From the NCBI RefSeq assembly GCF_014489595.1, contig NZ_CP060790.1, positions 4,154,001 through 4,218,000 on the forward strand: 64,000 nucleotides of DNA. The letters run 5' to 3'. This DNA is from Paenacidovorax monticola (lineage in GTDB: Bacteria > Pseudomonadota > Gammaproteobacteria > Burkholderiales > Burkholderiaceae_C). The notes beneath the pieces were generated by a model. The model ran no database searches. It was given only the letters and a program-made list of their open reading frames with translations, and was not told the origin of the DNA. Shown here piece after piece: positions 48,914 to 59,473 of the stretch. The translations under genes and the position numbers were made by a program. The stretch's first letter is position 1. Every line of letters starts with the position of its first letter.

Positions 48914-49996
<1,083 letters not shown>

Positions 49997-50018
49997 GTAG
50001 CTTCAGTCTCGTTTGTTC

Positions 50019-50073
50019 GCTATATTTTTAATAGCTGTTGGCGCTTGAAAGGCAAGCGCTGCGGCCTCAAACA
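50019..50073 (+). repeat. Dispersed intergenic repeat, copy 9
   Basis: GCTATATTTTTAATAGC, TGTTGGCGCTTG, AAAGG, CAAGCGCTGCGGCC and TCAAACA. This is the cleanest copy: AT hairpin (GCTAT / ATAGC) then GC hairpin (GGCGCTTG / CAAGCGCT). It lies between obgE and proB. Confidence 0.8.
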
Positions 50074-50083
50074 CTCCTAAAAC

Positions 50084-51223
50084 ATGGTTTCCAGTGTATT
50101 GCGCGACGCTCGCCGCATCGTGGTGAAGGTGGGCTCCAGTTTGGTCACCAACGAAGGCCGTGGCCTGGACGAGACGGCGATTGCCGAGTGGAGCCGGCAG
50201 CTGGCCGCGCTGGTGCGCGGTGATGGCGAGGGGCGGCGCGAAGTGATCATGGTGTCCAGCGGCGCGATTGCCGAGGGCATGAAGCGCCTGGGCTGGACCA
50301 CGCGGCCCAGCGAGGTGCACGAGCTGCAGGCCGCCGCCGCCGTGGGACAGATGGGGCTGGCCCAAATGTACGAGAGCAAGCTGCGCGAGCAGGGGCTGGG
50401 CAGCGCCCAGGTGCTGCTCACGCATGCCGATCTGGCCGACCGCGAGCGCTACCTCAATGCGCGCTCCACCCTGCTGACCTTGCTGCAGCTCGACGTGCTG
50501 CCGGTCATCAACGAGAACGATACGGTTGTCAACGACGAGATCAAGTTCGGCGACAACGACACGCTGGGTGCGCTCGTGGCCAATCTGGTGGAGGCCGACG
50601 TGCTGGTCATCCTGACCGACCAGAAGGGCCTGTATACCGCAGACCCCCGCAAGGACCCGGCCGCCCAGTTCGTGCACGAGGCGCGCGCCGGCGACCCCGC
50701 GCTCGAAGCCATGGCGGGCGGTGCGGGCTCCAGCATTGGCAAGGGCGGGATGATCACCAAGATCCTCGCGGCCAAGCGCGCGGCGGGCTCGGGTGCTTCC
50801 ACCGTGATTGCCTGGGGGCGCGAGCGCGACGTGCTGGTGCGCCTGGTGCAGGGCGAGCCCATCGGCACCTTGCTCGTGGCGCAGACCCAGAAGACGCAGG
50901 CGCGCAAGCAGTGGATGGCCGACCACCTGCAGCTGCGCGGCTCCGTCACCGTGGATGCCGGCGCGGCGGCCAAGCTGCGCGACGAGGGCAAGAGCCTGCT
51001 GCCCATCGGCATGACGGCGGTCGAGGGGGAGTTCTCGCGGGGCGACGTGATCGCTGTGCGTGACGCCGAAGGGCGGGAAATCGCCCGGGGCCTGGCCAAC
51101 TACGCGAGCGCCGAGGCGCGCCTGCTGTGCCGCAAGCCCTCGACGGAGTTCGAGCGTCTCCTGGGCTACATCGCCGAGCCCGAGATGGTGCACCGCGACA
51201 ATCTGGTGCTGGCTGGGCGCTGA
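50084..51223 (+). CDS. proB: Glutamate 5-kinase
   Basis: First enzyme of proline synthesis, 379 residues, feedback-inhibited by proline in the family. Amino-acid kinase domain with [31 protein letters not shown] and [19 protein letters not shown]; a C-terminal PUA domain follows (about residues 275-365). The ATG at 50084 lies just after the dispersed repeat. proA is not in the window. Confidence 0.95.
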   Translation: MVSSVLRDARRIVVKVGSSLVTNEGRGLDETAIAEWSRQLAALVRGDGEGRREVIMVSSGAIAEGMKRLGWTTRPSEVHELQAAAAVGQMGLAQMYESKLREQGLGSAQVLLTHADLADRERYLNARSTLLTLLQLDVLPVINENDTVVNDEIKFGDNDTLGALVANLVEADVLVILTDQKGLYTADPRKDPAAQFVHEARAGDPALEAMAGGAGSSIGKGGMITKILAAKRAAGSGASTVIAWGRERDVLVRLVQGEPIGTLLVAQTQKTQARKQWMADHLQLRGSVTVDAGAAAKLRDEGKSLLPIGMTAVEGEFSRGDVIAVRDAEGREIARGLANYASAEARLLCRKPSTEFERLLGYIAEPEMVHRDNLVLAGR

Positions 51224-51241
51224 GGCCCGGCCGATCTTTAT

Positions 51242-51265
51242 CCGCCCCTTTCCGAAAAGGGGCGG
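51242..51265. terminator. Hairpin between convergent proB and rppH
   Basis: A perfect 10-bp stem CCGCCCCTTT / AAAGGGGCGG with loop CCGA, in the 49-bp gap between the two stops. There is no T run on either side, so termination strength is uncertain. Confidence 0.55.
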
Positions 51266-51272
51266 ACGGCTC

Positions 51273-51944
51273 TCAGGCTGTGCCGACAGGCGGCGGGGTT
51301 GGAGAGGGCGGCACGCTGGTCTGCGGGTCCGGATCGAAGCTGGCTCCGGGGGGCAGTTCCAGGCCGGGCGACAACAGCAGGTTGCTTGCGCGCACGGCGC
51401 CCTGGCTGGGCGAAGACGCGTCCGTCTCGCGCGAGCGCATGCCGCTGCGCAGATAGCGGTTGCGCTGCTCATGGCGCGGCAGGAAACGGGCGAGCTCCGT
51501 CAGCGCCATCTCATAGACGCCGCGCTTGAACTCCACTACCACATCCAGCGGAACCCAGTAGTCGTTCCAGCGCCAGGCATCGAATTCAGGGTGGTCCGTG
51601 GCGCGCAGGTTCAGATCCCAGTCATGCCCCAGAAGCTGGAGCAGGTACCATATCTGTTTCTGGCCCCTGTAATGTCCGCGCGCATCGCGGCGGATGTACC
51701 GGTCAGGCACCTCGTAGCGCAACCAATCCCGGGTGCGGGCGACCACGCGCACGTGGTTGGGCTTCAGCCCCACTTCCTCGTGCAGCTCGCGGTACATGGC
51801 TTGCTCGGGGGTTTCTCCCCGGTCAATACCACCCTGCGGAAACTGCCAGCTGTGGGTGCGAATGCGCTTGCCCCAGAACACCTGGTTTTTGTGGTTGAGC
51901 AGGATGATGCCGACGTTCGGCCGAAAGCCGTCCCGGTCAAGCAT
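51273..51944 (-). CDS. rppH: RNA pyrophosphohydrolase RppH
   Basis: Nudix enzyme of 223 residues that removes pyrophosphate from mRNA 5' ends and starts RNase E decay. The start is [19 protein letters not shown]; the Nudix box is [22 protein letters not shown]. The catalytic domain ends near residue 160; a further tail of about 55 residues is rich in Pro and Ser ([10 protein letters not shown] at the end) and is likely disordered. Divergent from proS, with a shared 91-bp promoter region. Confidence 0.93.
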   Translation of the reverse strand: MLDRDGFRPNVGIILLNHKNQVFWGKRIRTHSWQFPQGGIDRGETPEQAMYRELHEEVGLKPNHVRVVARTRDWLRYEVPDRYIRRDARGHYRGQKQIWYLLQLLGHDWDLNLRATDHPEFDAWRWNDYWVPLDVVVEFKRGVYEMALTELARFLPRHEQRNRYLRSGMRSRETDASSPSQGAVRASNLLLSPGLELPPGASFDPDPQTSVPPSPTPPPVGTA

Positions 51945-52035
51945 AATCTAACCCCAATTTTTAAACTGTATCCATTATGCACGGTGCCTTGCACGCAGCA
52001 AGGGGACCTGCCCGAATAGACCGAAATCCCCTCCA

Positions 52036-53781
52036 ATGAAAGCCTCCCAATTCTTCATCTCGACCCTCAAGGAAGCTCCGGCAGACGCCGAAGTGGTCAG
52101 CCACAAGCTCATGACGCGGGCCGGGCTCATCAAGAAGCTGGGGGCTGGCATCTACAACTACATGCCCATGGGGCTGCGCGTGATCCGCAAGGTGGAAGCC
52201 ATCGTGCGCGAGGAAATGAACCGCGCGGGCGCCGTCGAGGTGACCATGCCCGTGGTCCAGCCCGCCGAACTGTGGCAGGAGACGGGGCGCTTCGAGAAGA
52301 TGGGCCCTGAGTTGCTGCGCATCCAGGACCGCCACGCGCGCGACTTCGTGATCCAGCCGACCAGCGAAGAAGTGGTCACTGACATCGCTCGCCAGGAGCT
52401 GCGCAGCTACAAGCAGCTGCCCAAGAACCTGTACCAGATCCAGACCAAGTTCCGCGACGAGCGCCGTCCGCGCTTCGGCCTGATGCGTGGGCGCGAGTTC
52501 ATCATGAAGGATGCGTATTCCTTCGACCGCGACCCGGCGGCCGCCCAGGTCAGCTACCAGGTCATGGCCCAGGCCTACCGCCGCATTTTCGACCGCTTCG
52601 GCCTGACCTACCGCGCTGTCGCGGCCGACAGCGGTGCCATCGGGGGCGACCTGAGCGAGGAATTCCAGGTGATCGCGGCCACGGGCGAGGACGCCATCGT
52701 CTACTGCCCGCAGAGCGACTACGCCGCCAACATGGAAAAGGCCGAGGCCCTGGCGCCCACCGGTCCTCGCCCTGCGCCGTCGGCCGTGATGGCCAAGACC
52801 CCCACGCCGGGCAAGGCCACCTGCGAAGACGTGGCCCAGTTGCTGGGCGTGCCGCTGCAGACCACCGTGAAGTCGCTGGTGCTCGCCACCGACGAAACCA
52901 ATGAGGCCGGCGAGATCGTCCGGAGCCAGGTCTGGCTGCTGCTGCTGCGTGGCGACCACGACATGAACGAGATCAAGGTCGCCAAGGTGCCGGGCCTCGA
53001 CCAGGGCTTCCGCTTTGCCACCGTCGGCGAGATCGAGGAACACTTCGGCTGCAAGCCCGGCTACCTAGGCCCCATTGGCCTGAAGAAGCCGCTGAAGATC
53101 GTGGCCGACCGCGAGGTCGCCGTGATGGCCGACTGGATCTGCGGCGCCAATGAGGTGGATTTCCACACCACCGGCGTCAACTGGGGCCGCGACCTGCCTG
53201 AGCCCGATGCCGTGGCCGACCTGCGCAACGTGGTGGCGGGCGACCGCTCGCCCGACGGCAAGGGCGAACTGGCCATCGAGCGCGGCATCGAGGTGGGCCA
53301 TGTCTTCTACCTGGGCACCAAGTACAGCAAGGCCATGAACGCCACCTTCCTCGGCGAGGACGGCAAGCCCGCCTTCTTCGAGATGGGTTGCTACGGCATC
53401 GGCGTGACGCGTCTGCCGGCGGCCGCCATCGAGCAGAACCACGACGAGCGCGGCATCATCTGGCCCGACGCGATCGCGCCCTTCACCGTGGTGGTGTGCC
53501 CCATCGGCATGGACCGCAGCGACGAGGTCAAGGCCGCTGCCGAGAAGCTGCACGACGACCTGGCCGCGCTGGGCGTGGACGTGATCCTTGACGACCGTGG
53601 CGAGCGCCCGGGCGCCATGTTCGCCGACTGGGAGTTGATCGGCGTGCCGCACCGCGTGGTGATCTCCGACCGCGGTCTCAAGGAAGGCCAGCTCGAGTAC
53701 CAGCACCGCCGCGACACGGCCGCCACCAAGGTGGGCGCGGCCGACATCCTGGCCCACCTGAGGGGCCGGCTGGGCCTATGA
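52036..53781 (+). CDS. proS: Prolyl-tRNA synthetase
   Basis: Class II aminoacyl-tRNA synthetase of 581 residues. Motif 1 region [17 protein letters not shown], motif 2 [21 protein letters not shown], the INS editing domain between about residues 230 and 400 (with [13 protein letters not shown]), motif 3 GIGVTRL and the C-terminal anticodon-binding domain. This is the long bacterial form with Ala-tRNAPro editing. It overlaps the lytic transglycosylase by ATGA. Confidence 0.97.
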   Translation: MKASQFFISTLKEAPADAEVVSHKLMTRAGLIKKLGAGIYNYMPMGLRVIRKVEAIVREEMNRAGAVEVTMPVVQPAELWQETGRFEKMGPELLRIQDRHARDFVIQPTSEEVVTDIARQELRSYKQLPKNLYQIQTKFRDERRPRFGLMRGREFIMKDAYSFDRDPAAAQVSYQVMAQAYRRIFDRFGLTYRAVAADSGAIGGDLSEEFQVIAATGEDAIVYCPQSDYAANMEKAEALAPTGPRPAPSAVMAKTPTPGKATCEDVAQLLGVPLQTTVKSLVLATDETNEAGEIVRSQVWLLLLRGDHDMNEIKVAKVPGLDQGFRFATVGEIEEHFGCKPGYLGPIGLKKPLKIVADREVAVMADWICGANEVDFHTTGVNWGRDLPEPDAVADLRNVVAGDRSPDGKGELAIERGIEVGHVFYLGTKYSKAMNATFLGEDGKPAFFEMGCYGIGVTRLPAAAIEQNHDERGIIWPDAIAPFTVVVCPIGMDRSDEVKAAAEKLHDDLAALGVDVILDDRGERPGAMFADWELIGVPHRVVISDRGLKEGQLEYQHRRDTAATKVGAADILAHLRGRLGL

Positions 53782-54464
53782 ACGGCGGCGCGCGCTCCGT
53801 GGCCGGGCCCGCACAGGTGTCGCGCCGCGCGTGCCTGAGCGCGCTGGGCTCGCTGTGCGCTCCTGCCGCCTGGCTGGCTGCGCCGCAGGCCGCGCATGCG
53901 GGCGGACAACTGGAGGAGCCGCTCGCCGACTCGGTGCGCACGGCGCTGAGTTCCGCCATTGCCAACCAGGCCCCGCCCGAGCCCGAGTTCCCGACCACCG
54001 AGGCGCGCCTGTACTACCTGCGCTGGCTGGGCACGATGAGCGACCGCCTGCGCCGCCGCAAGCCCGAATGGGAGGTGCGGCGCGATTTTCTGCAGACCCT
54101 CTGGTATGAATCCAAGCGCGCGGGGCTCGATACCTCGCTCGTGCTGGGCCTGGTCCAGGTCGAAAGCGCCTTCCGCAAGTTCGCCGTGTCCAGCGTGGGC
54201 GCGCGCGGCTACATGCAGGTGATGCCGTTCTGGACGCGCGTGATCGGCGATGGTGATGCAGGCAAGCTCTTCCACATGCAGACCAACCTGCGCTTCGGCT
54301 GCGTGATCCTGCGCCACTACCTGGACCGCGAACGCGGCGACCTGTTCATGGCCCTGGGCCGGTACAACGGCAGCCGAGGCAAGTCGCCCTACCCGGACGC
54401 GGTGTTCAGCGCGCAGCGCAACTGGCAATTTCCTCCGCCGCTGCAGACGGCATCGCTGGGGTAG
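53778..54464 (+). CDS. Lytic transglycosylase, SLT domain
   Basis: Periplasmic murein lyase of 228 residues. A Tat-like N-terminus ([12 protein letters not shown]) and an Ala-rich core end near AAHAGGQ. The SLT domain has the catalytic Glu in [21 protein letters not shown] (about residue 129), then MQVMPFW and RYNGSRG. The ATGA overlap with proS ties it to proS translation. If it is a Tat substrate it would use the tatABC genes in this window (inference). Confidence 0.87.
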   Translation: MNGGARSVAGPAQVSRRACLSALGSLCAPAAWLAAPQAAHAGGQLEEPLADSVRTALSSAIANQAPPEPEFPTTEARLYYLRWLGTMSDRLRRRKPEWEVRRDFLQTLWYESKRAGLDTSLVLGLVQVESAFRKFAVSSVGARGYMQVMPFWTRVIGDGDAGKLFHMQTNLRFGCVILRHYLDRERGDLFMALGRYNGSRGKSPYPDAVFSAQRNWQFPPPLQTASLG

Positions 54465-54468
54465 GGGG

Positions 54469-55785
54469 TTATGGCTGGGCGGGGGCGGCCGCCCCGGCTT
54501 CCGCCAGCCGCGACACCATGACCTGGTCGATGCGGTAGCTGTCCACGTCGAGCACCTCGAACTTGTAGCCGCCCCAGTTCACGCTGTCGGTGCGGCGCGG
54601 CACGCGCCGCAGCATCACCATCAGGAAGCCCGCGAGAGTCTCGTATTCCTCGGCGTGCGGGAGCTCGTCGAGGTTCAGGGTGCGCAGCACATCCTCGATG
54701 GGCGTCACGCCGTCGATGAGCCAGGAGTTCTCGTCGCGGCGCACGATCTGCTCCTCGTCGGCCGGCCCCACGAGGTCGCCCATCACGGTACTCATCACGT
54801 CGTTGAGCGTGACCACGCCCACGATGAGGCTGTACTCGTTCACGATCACGGCGAAGTCCTCGTGCACCTGGCGGAACTGCTCCAGCACCTCGGCCAGGGT
54901 GAGCCGGTCGGGCACGATGAGCATCTTGCGCACGAGGCTTTCGTCGGTGAGCGACAGCGCCTGGTTGTTCAGCACGCGCTGGAACAGGTCCTTGGCGTCC
55001 ACGTACCCCACCACGTGGTCGATATCGCCTTCGCAGACGGGGTAGGTCGAGAACGGCTCGGCGGCGATGCGCGCCCGGATCACGTCGTCGGGGTCGTCGC
55101 GCAGGAAGAACGCGATGCGGTCGCGCGGCGTCATGGCCGAGGCAACGGTGCGCGAGTCCAACTCGAACACGTTGGCGATCACCTGCTGCTCCCGCGCGGC
55201 CAGCACGCCGGCACGGGCGCCGGCCTCGGTCATGGCCAGGATGTCCTCGGGCGTGATGCGGTCGTCGCGCATGGTCGGCAGGCCCAGCAGCTTGAACATC
55301 GCCTCGGTCGCTCGGCTGTAGAACCACACGATGGGCTTGAACAGCGTGATGCACACCTGCATGGAGCGCATGACGCGCACCGCCCATTGCTCGGGCTCGG
55401 CCATGCCCAGGCGCTTGGGCAGCAGGTCGGCGAACAGGATGAACAGCGAGGTGATGACGAGGAACGAGCCCACGAAGCCCAGCGTCTGTGCCGTGGCCGG
55501 CGGTAGCCACAGGGCGAGCGCCGCGTCCAGAAAGGGGCTGAGCGCCCCTTCGCCCACGATGCCGCCCAGGATGGCCACGGCGTTCTGCCCCACCTGCAGC
55601 ACGGTGAAATAGTCGCCGGGCTGCTCCTGCAGCTGCAGCACGCGTTCGGCGCGGGCATCGCCCTCGTCGGCCATCTGGCGCAACCGCAGGCGCCGCGAGG
55701 CGGCCAGGGAGATCTCGGCCACCGAGAAGTAGCCGCTGGCGGCGATCAGCAGGCAGATGATGAAGAGGCTTTGGGACAGGGTCAT
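54469..55785 (-). CDS. HlyC/CorC (CNNM/TlyC-type) membrane protein with CBS pair
   Basis: Protein of 438 residues. An N-terminal DUF21/CNNM membrane domain (residues 1-185; FSVAEISLAASRRLRLRQM, FADLLPKRLGMAEPE), then two CBS domains (residues about 205-330; TPRDRIAFF, FAVIVNEYSLIVGVVTLND) and a C-terminal CorC_HlyC domain (about 345-430). The family is linked to magnesium or cobalt export; the haemolysin name is historical. Convergent with the lytic transglycosylase, only four bases apart. Confidence 0.9.
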   Translation of the reverse strand: MTLSQSLFIICLLIAASGYFSVAEISLAASRRLRLRQMADEGDARAERVLQLQEQPGDYFTVLQVGQNAVAILGGIVGEGALSPFLDAALALWLPPATAQTLGFVGSFLVITSLFILFADLLPKRLGMAEPEQWAVRVMRSMQVCITLFKPIVWFYSRATEAMFKLLGLPTMRDDRITPEDILAMTEAGARAGVLAAREQQVIANVFELDSRTVASAMTPRDRIAFFLRDDPDDVIRARIAAEPFSTYPVCEGDIDHVVGYVDAKDLFQRVLNNQALSLTDESLVRKMLIVPDRLTLAEVLEQFRQVHEDFAVIVNEYSLIVGVVTLNDVMSTVMGDLVGPADEEQIVRRDENSWLIDGVTPIEDVLRTLNLDELPHAEEYETLAGFLMVMLRRVPRRTDSVNWGGYKFEVLDVDSYRIDQVMVSRLAEAGAAAPAQP

Positions 55786-55886
55786 GAAGTGTCAGCGCCA
55801 GTAAGCGGGCTGGCCCTGGCGGGCGGCCTTCTGGTGAGTGTAGCGGGGGCCCGTGTCCCCGTGCCGGCGTTGGCGGGCGGGAGAGG

Positions 55887-56381
55887 TCAGCGCTTGCGCC
55901 CGCCAGCGCGGCCCGGCACCAGGGGCAGGGGCAGATCCGGGAGGGCCCCGGCGGTGCCGGAGGGGGCGCCTGCCGTGGGTTGCGCGCCGCCGGGCGCGTA
56001 GACCTCGGCGAACGCGAAGATCACCTCGCGGATCAGCTTGCGCTGCGGCGCGGGCAGGCGCAGGAATGCGTCGAAGGTTTCGCGCTCGGCGTAGCCCACC
56101 GCGTCGTCCCAGCGCTGGCGGTGGTCCCGCACGGCCTGGCGCACGCGTTCGCCGAAGCGCAGCACCTCGGGCTCCACGTGCAGCCACTCGGCCAGGACCT
56201 GCAGCTTGTCCTGCGACGGAATGGCGCGCGCGTTGAGCCAACTCCAGGCGGCTTGCGTGCTGATGGGGGCGCCCGGCCAGCGCGTATTGAACTCCCGCTC
56301 CAGCAGGGAAGGGCGCACAGGCAGACCTGCGGCCTTCAAGGCGGCGCGCAGGCGCTCGCTGAATTCGCTCTTTTCAGTCAT
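55887..56381 (-). CDS. Putative helix-turn-helix regulator, family uncertain
   Basis: Protein of 164 residues starting MTEKSEFSERLRAALKAAG. Residues about 8-75 resemble a Cro/CI-type helix-turn-helix: FSERLRAALKAAG, then PISTQAAWSWLNARAIPS and DKLQVLAEWLHVEPEVLRFG. A second helical part (DAFLRLPAPQRKLIREVIFAFAEVY) is followed by a Gly/Pro-rich, basic tail. The upstream gap to the AraC genes is AT-rich (56400-56470) and holds its promoter. Target unknown. Confidence 0.68.
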   Translation of the reverse strand: MTEKSEFSERLRAALKAAGLPVRPSLLEREFNTRWPGAPISTQAAWSWLNARAIPSQDKLQVLAEWLHVEPEVLRFGERVRQAVRDHRQRWDDAVGYAERETFDAFLRLPAPQRKLIREVIFAFAEVYAPGGAQPTAGAPSGTAGALPDLPLPLVPGRAGGRKR

Positions 56382-56543
56382 TGGCCAGAAGGTAGATGGC
56401 CTGGGGGGCAGTGAAATCAAATATGATTGATGAAAAAATGAAAATGTGATTGATTTAGTGTGCCTGCTGCCCGGATGATTGATGGGCGGCAAGTATCTAC
56501 CAGCCAGGTCGCCCGGCGGCCCAAGTGAGGAGCGTTGCAGCAC

Positions 56544-57550
56544 ATGACGACGAAGCACGCATGGTCCACCCAGCACGTGCCGCCGCGTCTGCGTGTGGAG
56601 TTCTGGCGCACGGTCAGCCAGAGCGCGCGCACTCCCGTCACGCCCCATGTTCCTGTGCCCCACGCATTCCAGGCGCGGCTGGCCGCCCAGGGGCTGGGCG
56701 ACCTCGCGCTCAACCATGTGCGGGTCGATACCGCGCACGATGTGGAGCACACGCTGCGCGACGTCGCCTGCACGGGCATGCCCTGCCTGCTGGTGGACAT
56801 GTACCTGGCCGGGCAGGGCCATGTCGCCCAGGCCGGCAGCGACATGCTCTCGCGCCTGGGCGAACCCTTCGTGCTCGACGACCGGAGGACCTACCGGCTC
56901 GACCACGCCGCCCCCGTGAGCCTGTTGGCCCTTGTGGTGCCCCGGGCCGCGATCGACCTGCCTGCCGCCACGTGGGAGCGTGTGGCCGCACACCGCCTGC
57001 CGCGCGGGCCCGCCTTGCAGATCCTCGCGCGGCAGATGCGCGTGATCGGCACCTGGCCGCAAGCGCTGTCGCCCCGGGAGGCCGCACCGCTGGCCGACCT
57101 CCTCGCGGGCACGGTGCAGGCCGTGCTGCAGTCCGCAGCGGACGATGACAGTCCTGCCGCCCGCCGCGAGCGCAGCCTGCTGCGCCGCCATGTGCAGCGC
57201 TTCATTGCGCGGCACTATGGCGATCCGGGCCTGGGCCTATGGCCGCGGCCCACGACCTGGGGCTGCCCGTGCGCCTGCTGCATGCCTGCCTTGCGCGCGA
57301 GGGCACGGGCTTCGGCGCCGAACTGCTGGCCTACCGCCTGGAGCGGGCACATGGCCTGCTGCGCGGCGCACCCCTGGGCAGCCGCACGCTGCACGACGTG
57401 GCCTACCGCTGCGGCTTTGCCTCCGTGGCGCAGTTCGCCCAGGCGTTCCGCCAGCGTTTCGGCCTGTCTCCGCGGCGGCTGCTGCGCGCCGAATGGGCCC
57501 GCCTGCTGGCCTACGAATGCGTGGCCGAAGGGCCCGTGCATGTTGTATGA
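56544..57550 (+). CDS. AraC-family regulator, copy 1 (frame interrupted by a 1-base loss)
   Basis: About 335 residues if repaired. The N-terminal AraC-binding-like domain (FWRTVSQSARTPVTPHVP, FVLDDRRTYRLDH, LLALVVPRAAID) leads to a C-terminal AraC helix-turn-helix domain (LLAYRLERAHGLLRG, DVAYRCGFASVAQFAQAFRQRFG). The frame is lost near 57230-57237, between GDPGLGL and AAAHDLGL; the last part continues in the next frame to 57550. Without repair the frame runs on into copy 2 as a fused product. It is a close paralog of copy 2. Confidence 0.8.
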
Positions 57551-57599
57551 CGACCAGGGCATGTCCAAGCCGGCGGGCAGCGCATGGGGAGGTGCGGGA

Positions 57600-58568
57600 A
57601 TGAACTTCGACCGTTGGTCCACCCACCATATACCGGTGCGCCAGCGCGCTGACTTCTGGCGAGGCATCGCGCGCGAGGCACAGACTCCGGTCACGCCGCA
57701 CATTCCCCAGCCCGATGCGTTCCAGGCCACGCTCACCACCCGCAGCGTGGGAGCGCTGGTGCTCAACCACGTGCAGGTGCAGACCGCGCACGACGTGGAG
57801 CGGCTGCGCGCCGACATCGAACGCAGCGGCCCGCCCAGCCTGCTGGTCGACCTCTATCTCACGGGGCGCGCCCAGGTCTCTCTTCCCGGCCCCATGGCCG
57901 CCACGCGCGAGCTGTTTGCCTACCCTGGGCAGCCTTTTCTCCTGGACGACCGGCGCACCTACCGGCTTGCGCACGACGGCCCCGTGTCCATGCTGGCCCT
58001 CGTGGTGCCTCTGGCCCTGCTGGACGTCAACGACGACGTGCTGGCGTCCCTGACCGCGCGCCGGCTGCCGCCCAGCGCCTCGCTGCAACTGCTCGCGCAG
58101 CAGATGCGCCTGCTGGCGGGCTGGTCGCAGGCGCTGCCGGTCGCCGAGGCGGCGCGGCTGTCGGACCTGGTGGCGGGCACGCTGCAGGCCGTGGTGCAGA
58201 CCATCGACAACGACCCGGGCATGGCCGCCACGCGCGAGCATGGCCTGATCACCCGGCGCGTGCGCAAGCTGATTGCGCGCCAATACCCCGATCCCGCGCT
58301 GGGACCCACCGAGGTGGCACGCCAGCTCGGCATTTCGGTGCGCACGTTGCAGGCCCACCTCGCGCAGGAGGGCACGAGCTTCACTGCCGAACTCATGGCC
58401 TATCGCCTGGAGCGCGCCCATGCCCTGCTGCATGGCGGGAACCTGGGTACCACCACGGTCATGGACGTGGCCGAGCGCTGTGGCTTCAGTTCGCCGTCGC
58501 ATTTCTCGCGGCGCTTCAGCGTGCACTACGGCGGACCGCCCAGCGAGTTGATCGGCAAGGACGGCTGA
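57600..58568 (+). CDS. AraC-family regulator, copy 2
   Basis: 322 residues. The ATG at 57600 is chosen because it aligns with the start of copy 1 (WSTHHIPVRQRADFWR against WSTQHVPPRLRVEFWR) and has a ribosome site GGGGAGG seven bases upstream. Both helix-turn-helix motifs are intact: PTEVARQLGISVRTLQAHL and MDVAERCGFSSPSHFSRRF. It follows copy 1 by 49 bases. The ligand is unknown; the N-terminal domain resembles that of regulators of aromatic or amine catabolism, but no such enzymes are nearby. Confidence 0.87.
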   Translation: MNFDRWSTHHIPVRQRADFWRGIAREAQTPVTPHIPQPDAFQATLTTRSVGALVLNHVQVQTAHDVERLRADIERSGPPSLLVDLYLTGRAQVSLPGPMAATRELFAYPGQPFLLDDRRTYRLAHDGPVSMLALVVPLALLDVNDDVLASLTARRLPPSASLQLLAQQMRLLAGWSQALPVAEAARLSDLVAGTLQAVVQTIDNDPGMAATREHGLITRRVRKLIARQYPDPALGPTEVARQLGISVRTLQAHLAQEGTSFTAELMAYRLERAHALLHGGNLGTTTVMDVAERCGFSSPSHFSRRFSVHYGGPPSELIGKDG

Positions 58569-58947
58569 GCGCGCTGGCCGGCAAGGTGGCGGGGCCATCC
58601 CGCACGGGCCCCGTTGGGCGTTTGCGCGCCGGTTACGTAGCGCCTGGGGGCTCTTCTCTCGGGTGGTGCGGATTTTCTTGCGCTCACAGGCAAGTCCGCT
58701 GCGCTCCTGGTCATGCGGGTATCCGTCACCGCCCGTTCCGTTACCTAGGCTTGCTTGCATGGATGCCGCGACAGGGGCGACCGCCTTCGCGACCGCCTGT
58801 CCGGCAACGCCGATAGGAAGACCTGTACATGCAACAACGACACGCGCAAGAGACAAGGACGGCGCATCTGCGGGCGTGTGATCCGTGCCCTGGGGACAAG
58901 GAGCCCGTCCGGGCCAGGCCCGCCTGCATGTGTCCAGGAGACTGACC
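58569..58947 (+). other. Gene-free stretch of 379 bp with a direct repeat
   Basis: No convincing gene is seen between the AraC gene and the small gene at 58948. It holds a direct repeat GCGACCGCCT at 58777-58786 and 58789-58798 (12-bp period), inside an outer ACAGG / CCTGT pair. This could be a regulator site for the downstream genes. No strong promoter or terminator was recognised. Confidence 0.5.
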
Positions 58948-59271
58948 ATGCGTTCGGCATTGCGCAAACTGGCGCGCATCAACGCCCTCAAGGGGCAGCA
59001 GCGCGCGCGGCAGGCGGTGACCATGCTGCGCATGTTCCGCAAGGACCCCCGGGCCAACGATTTCCTGCGGTTCGAGGCCGAGCGCGTGCTGCGCAGCAGC
59101 ATCTACCACATGCGCCAGGTGGCGGTCATCGAGGCCCTGCTGGAGCGGGATGCGGTCCAGCCCTTTCTGGTGCGCATCCCGCGTCCGCGACGCCCTGGCG
59201 AGCCCCGCCGCGACGCGGGGCGCGCGGCCAGCTCCTCGGTGCGCCGCTCGGGCAAAGCCTCTTCGCGCTGA
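58948..59271 (+). CDS. Small basic protein of unknown function
   Basis: Protein of 107 residues, ribosome site AGGAG eight bases before the ATG. It is rich in Arg and Lys (MRSALRKLARINALKGQQR at the start, RIPRPRRPGEPRR near the end), mostly helical in the first 70 residues, with no signal peptide or membrane segment. I recognise no domain. The basic charge suggests nucleic-acid binding (inference only). It sits alone between the AraC genes and the secreted pair. Confidence 0.55.
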   Translation: MRSALRKLARINALKGQQRARQAVTMLRMFRKDPRANDFLRFEAERVLRSSIYHMRQVAVIEALLERDAVQPFLVRIPRPRRPGEPRRDAGRAASSSVRRSGKASSR

Positions 59272-59473
59272 ACGCCCGGGCCTGCCATGCAAGTTTCTGC
59301 GCTGTGGGTCATGCGCGCTGCAGCCACAGACATGCGCCATGGACCCGTTCGTGGCATGGCTGCATACGCTCGATCTGCCCCCTCCAGCGCATGCGCGGAA
59401 GGGGTGGATGGATGGGCTGTGCGCCCGTCCGTCCGCCTGCATGCATTGCACGTCGACTGCTTGGAAGGAGCAC

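Noticed and set aside
56535..58568. One 677-residue double AraC protein
   Set aside because: The middle part is out-of-phase, Cys- and Trp-rich nonsense; it results from the one-base loss near 57235. Two separate regulators fit the paralogy and ribosome sites.
58586..58881. Small open frames (76 and 72 residues) in the gap before 58948
   Set aside because: Composition is that of chance frames, no ribosome site and they overlap each other.
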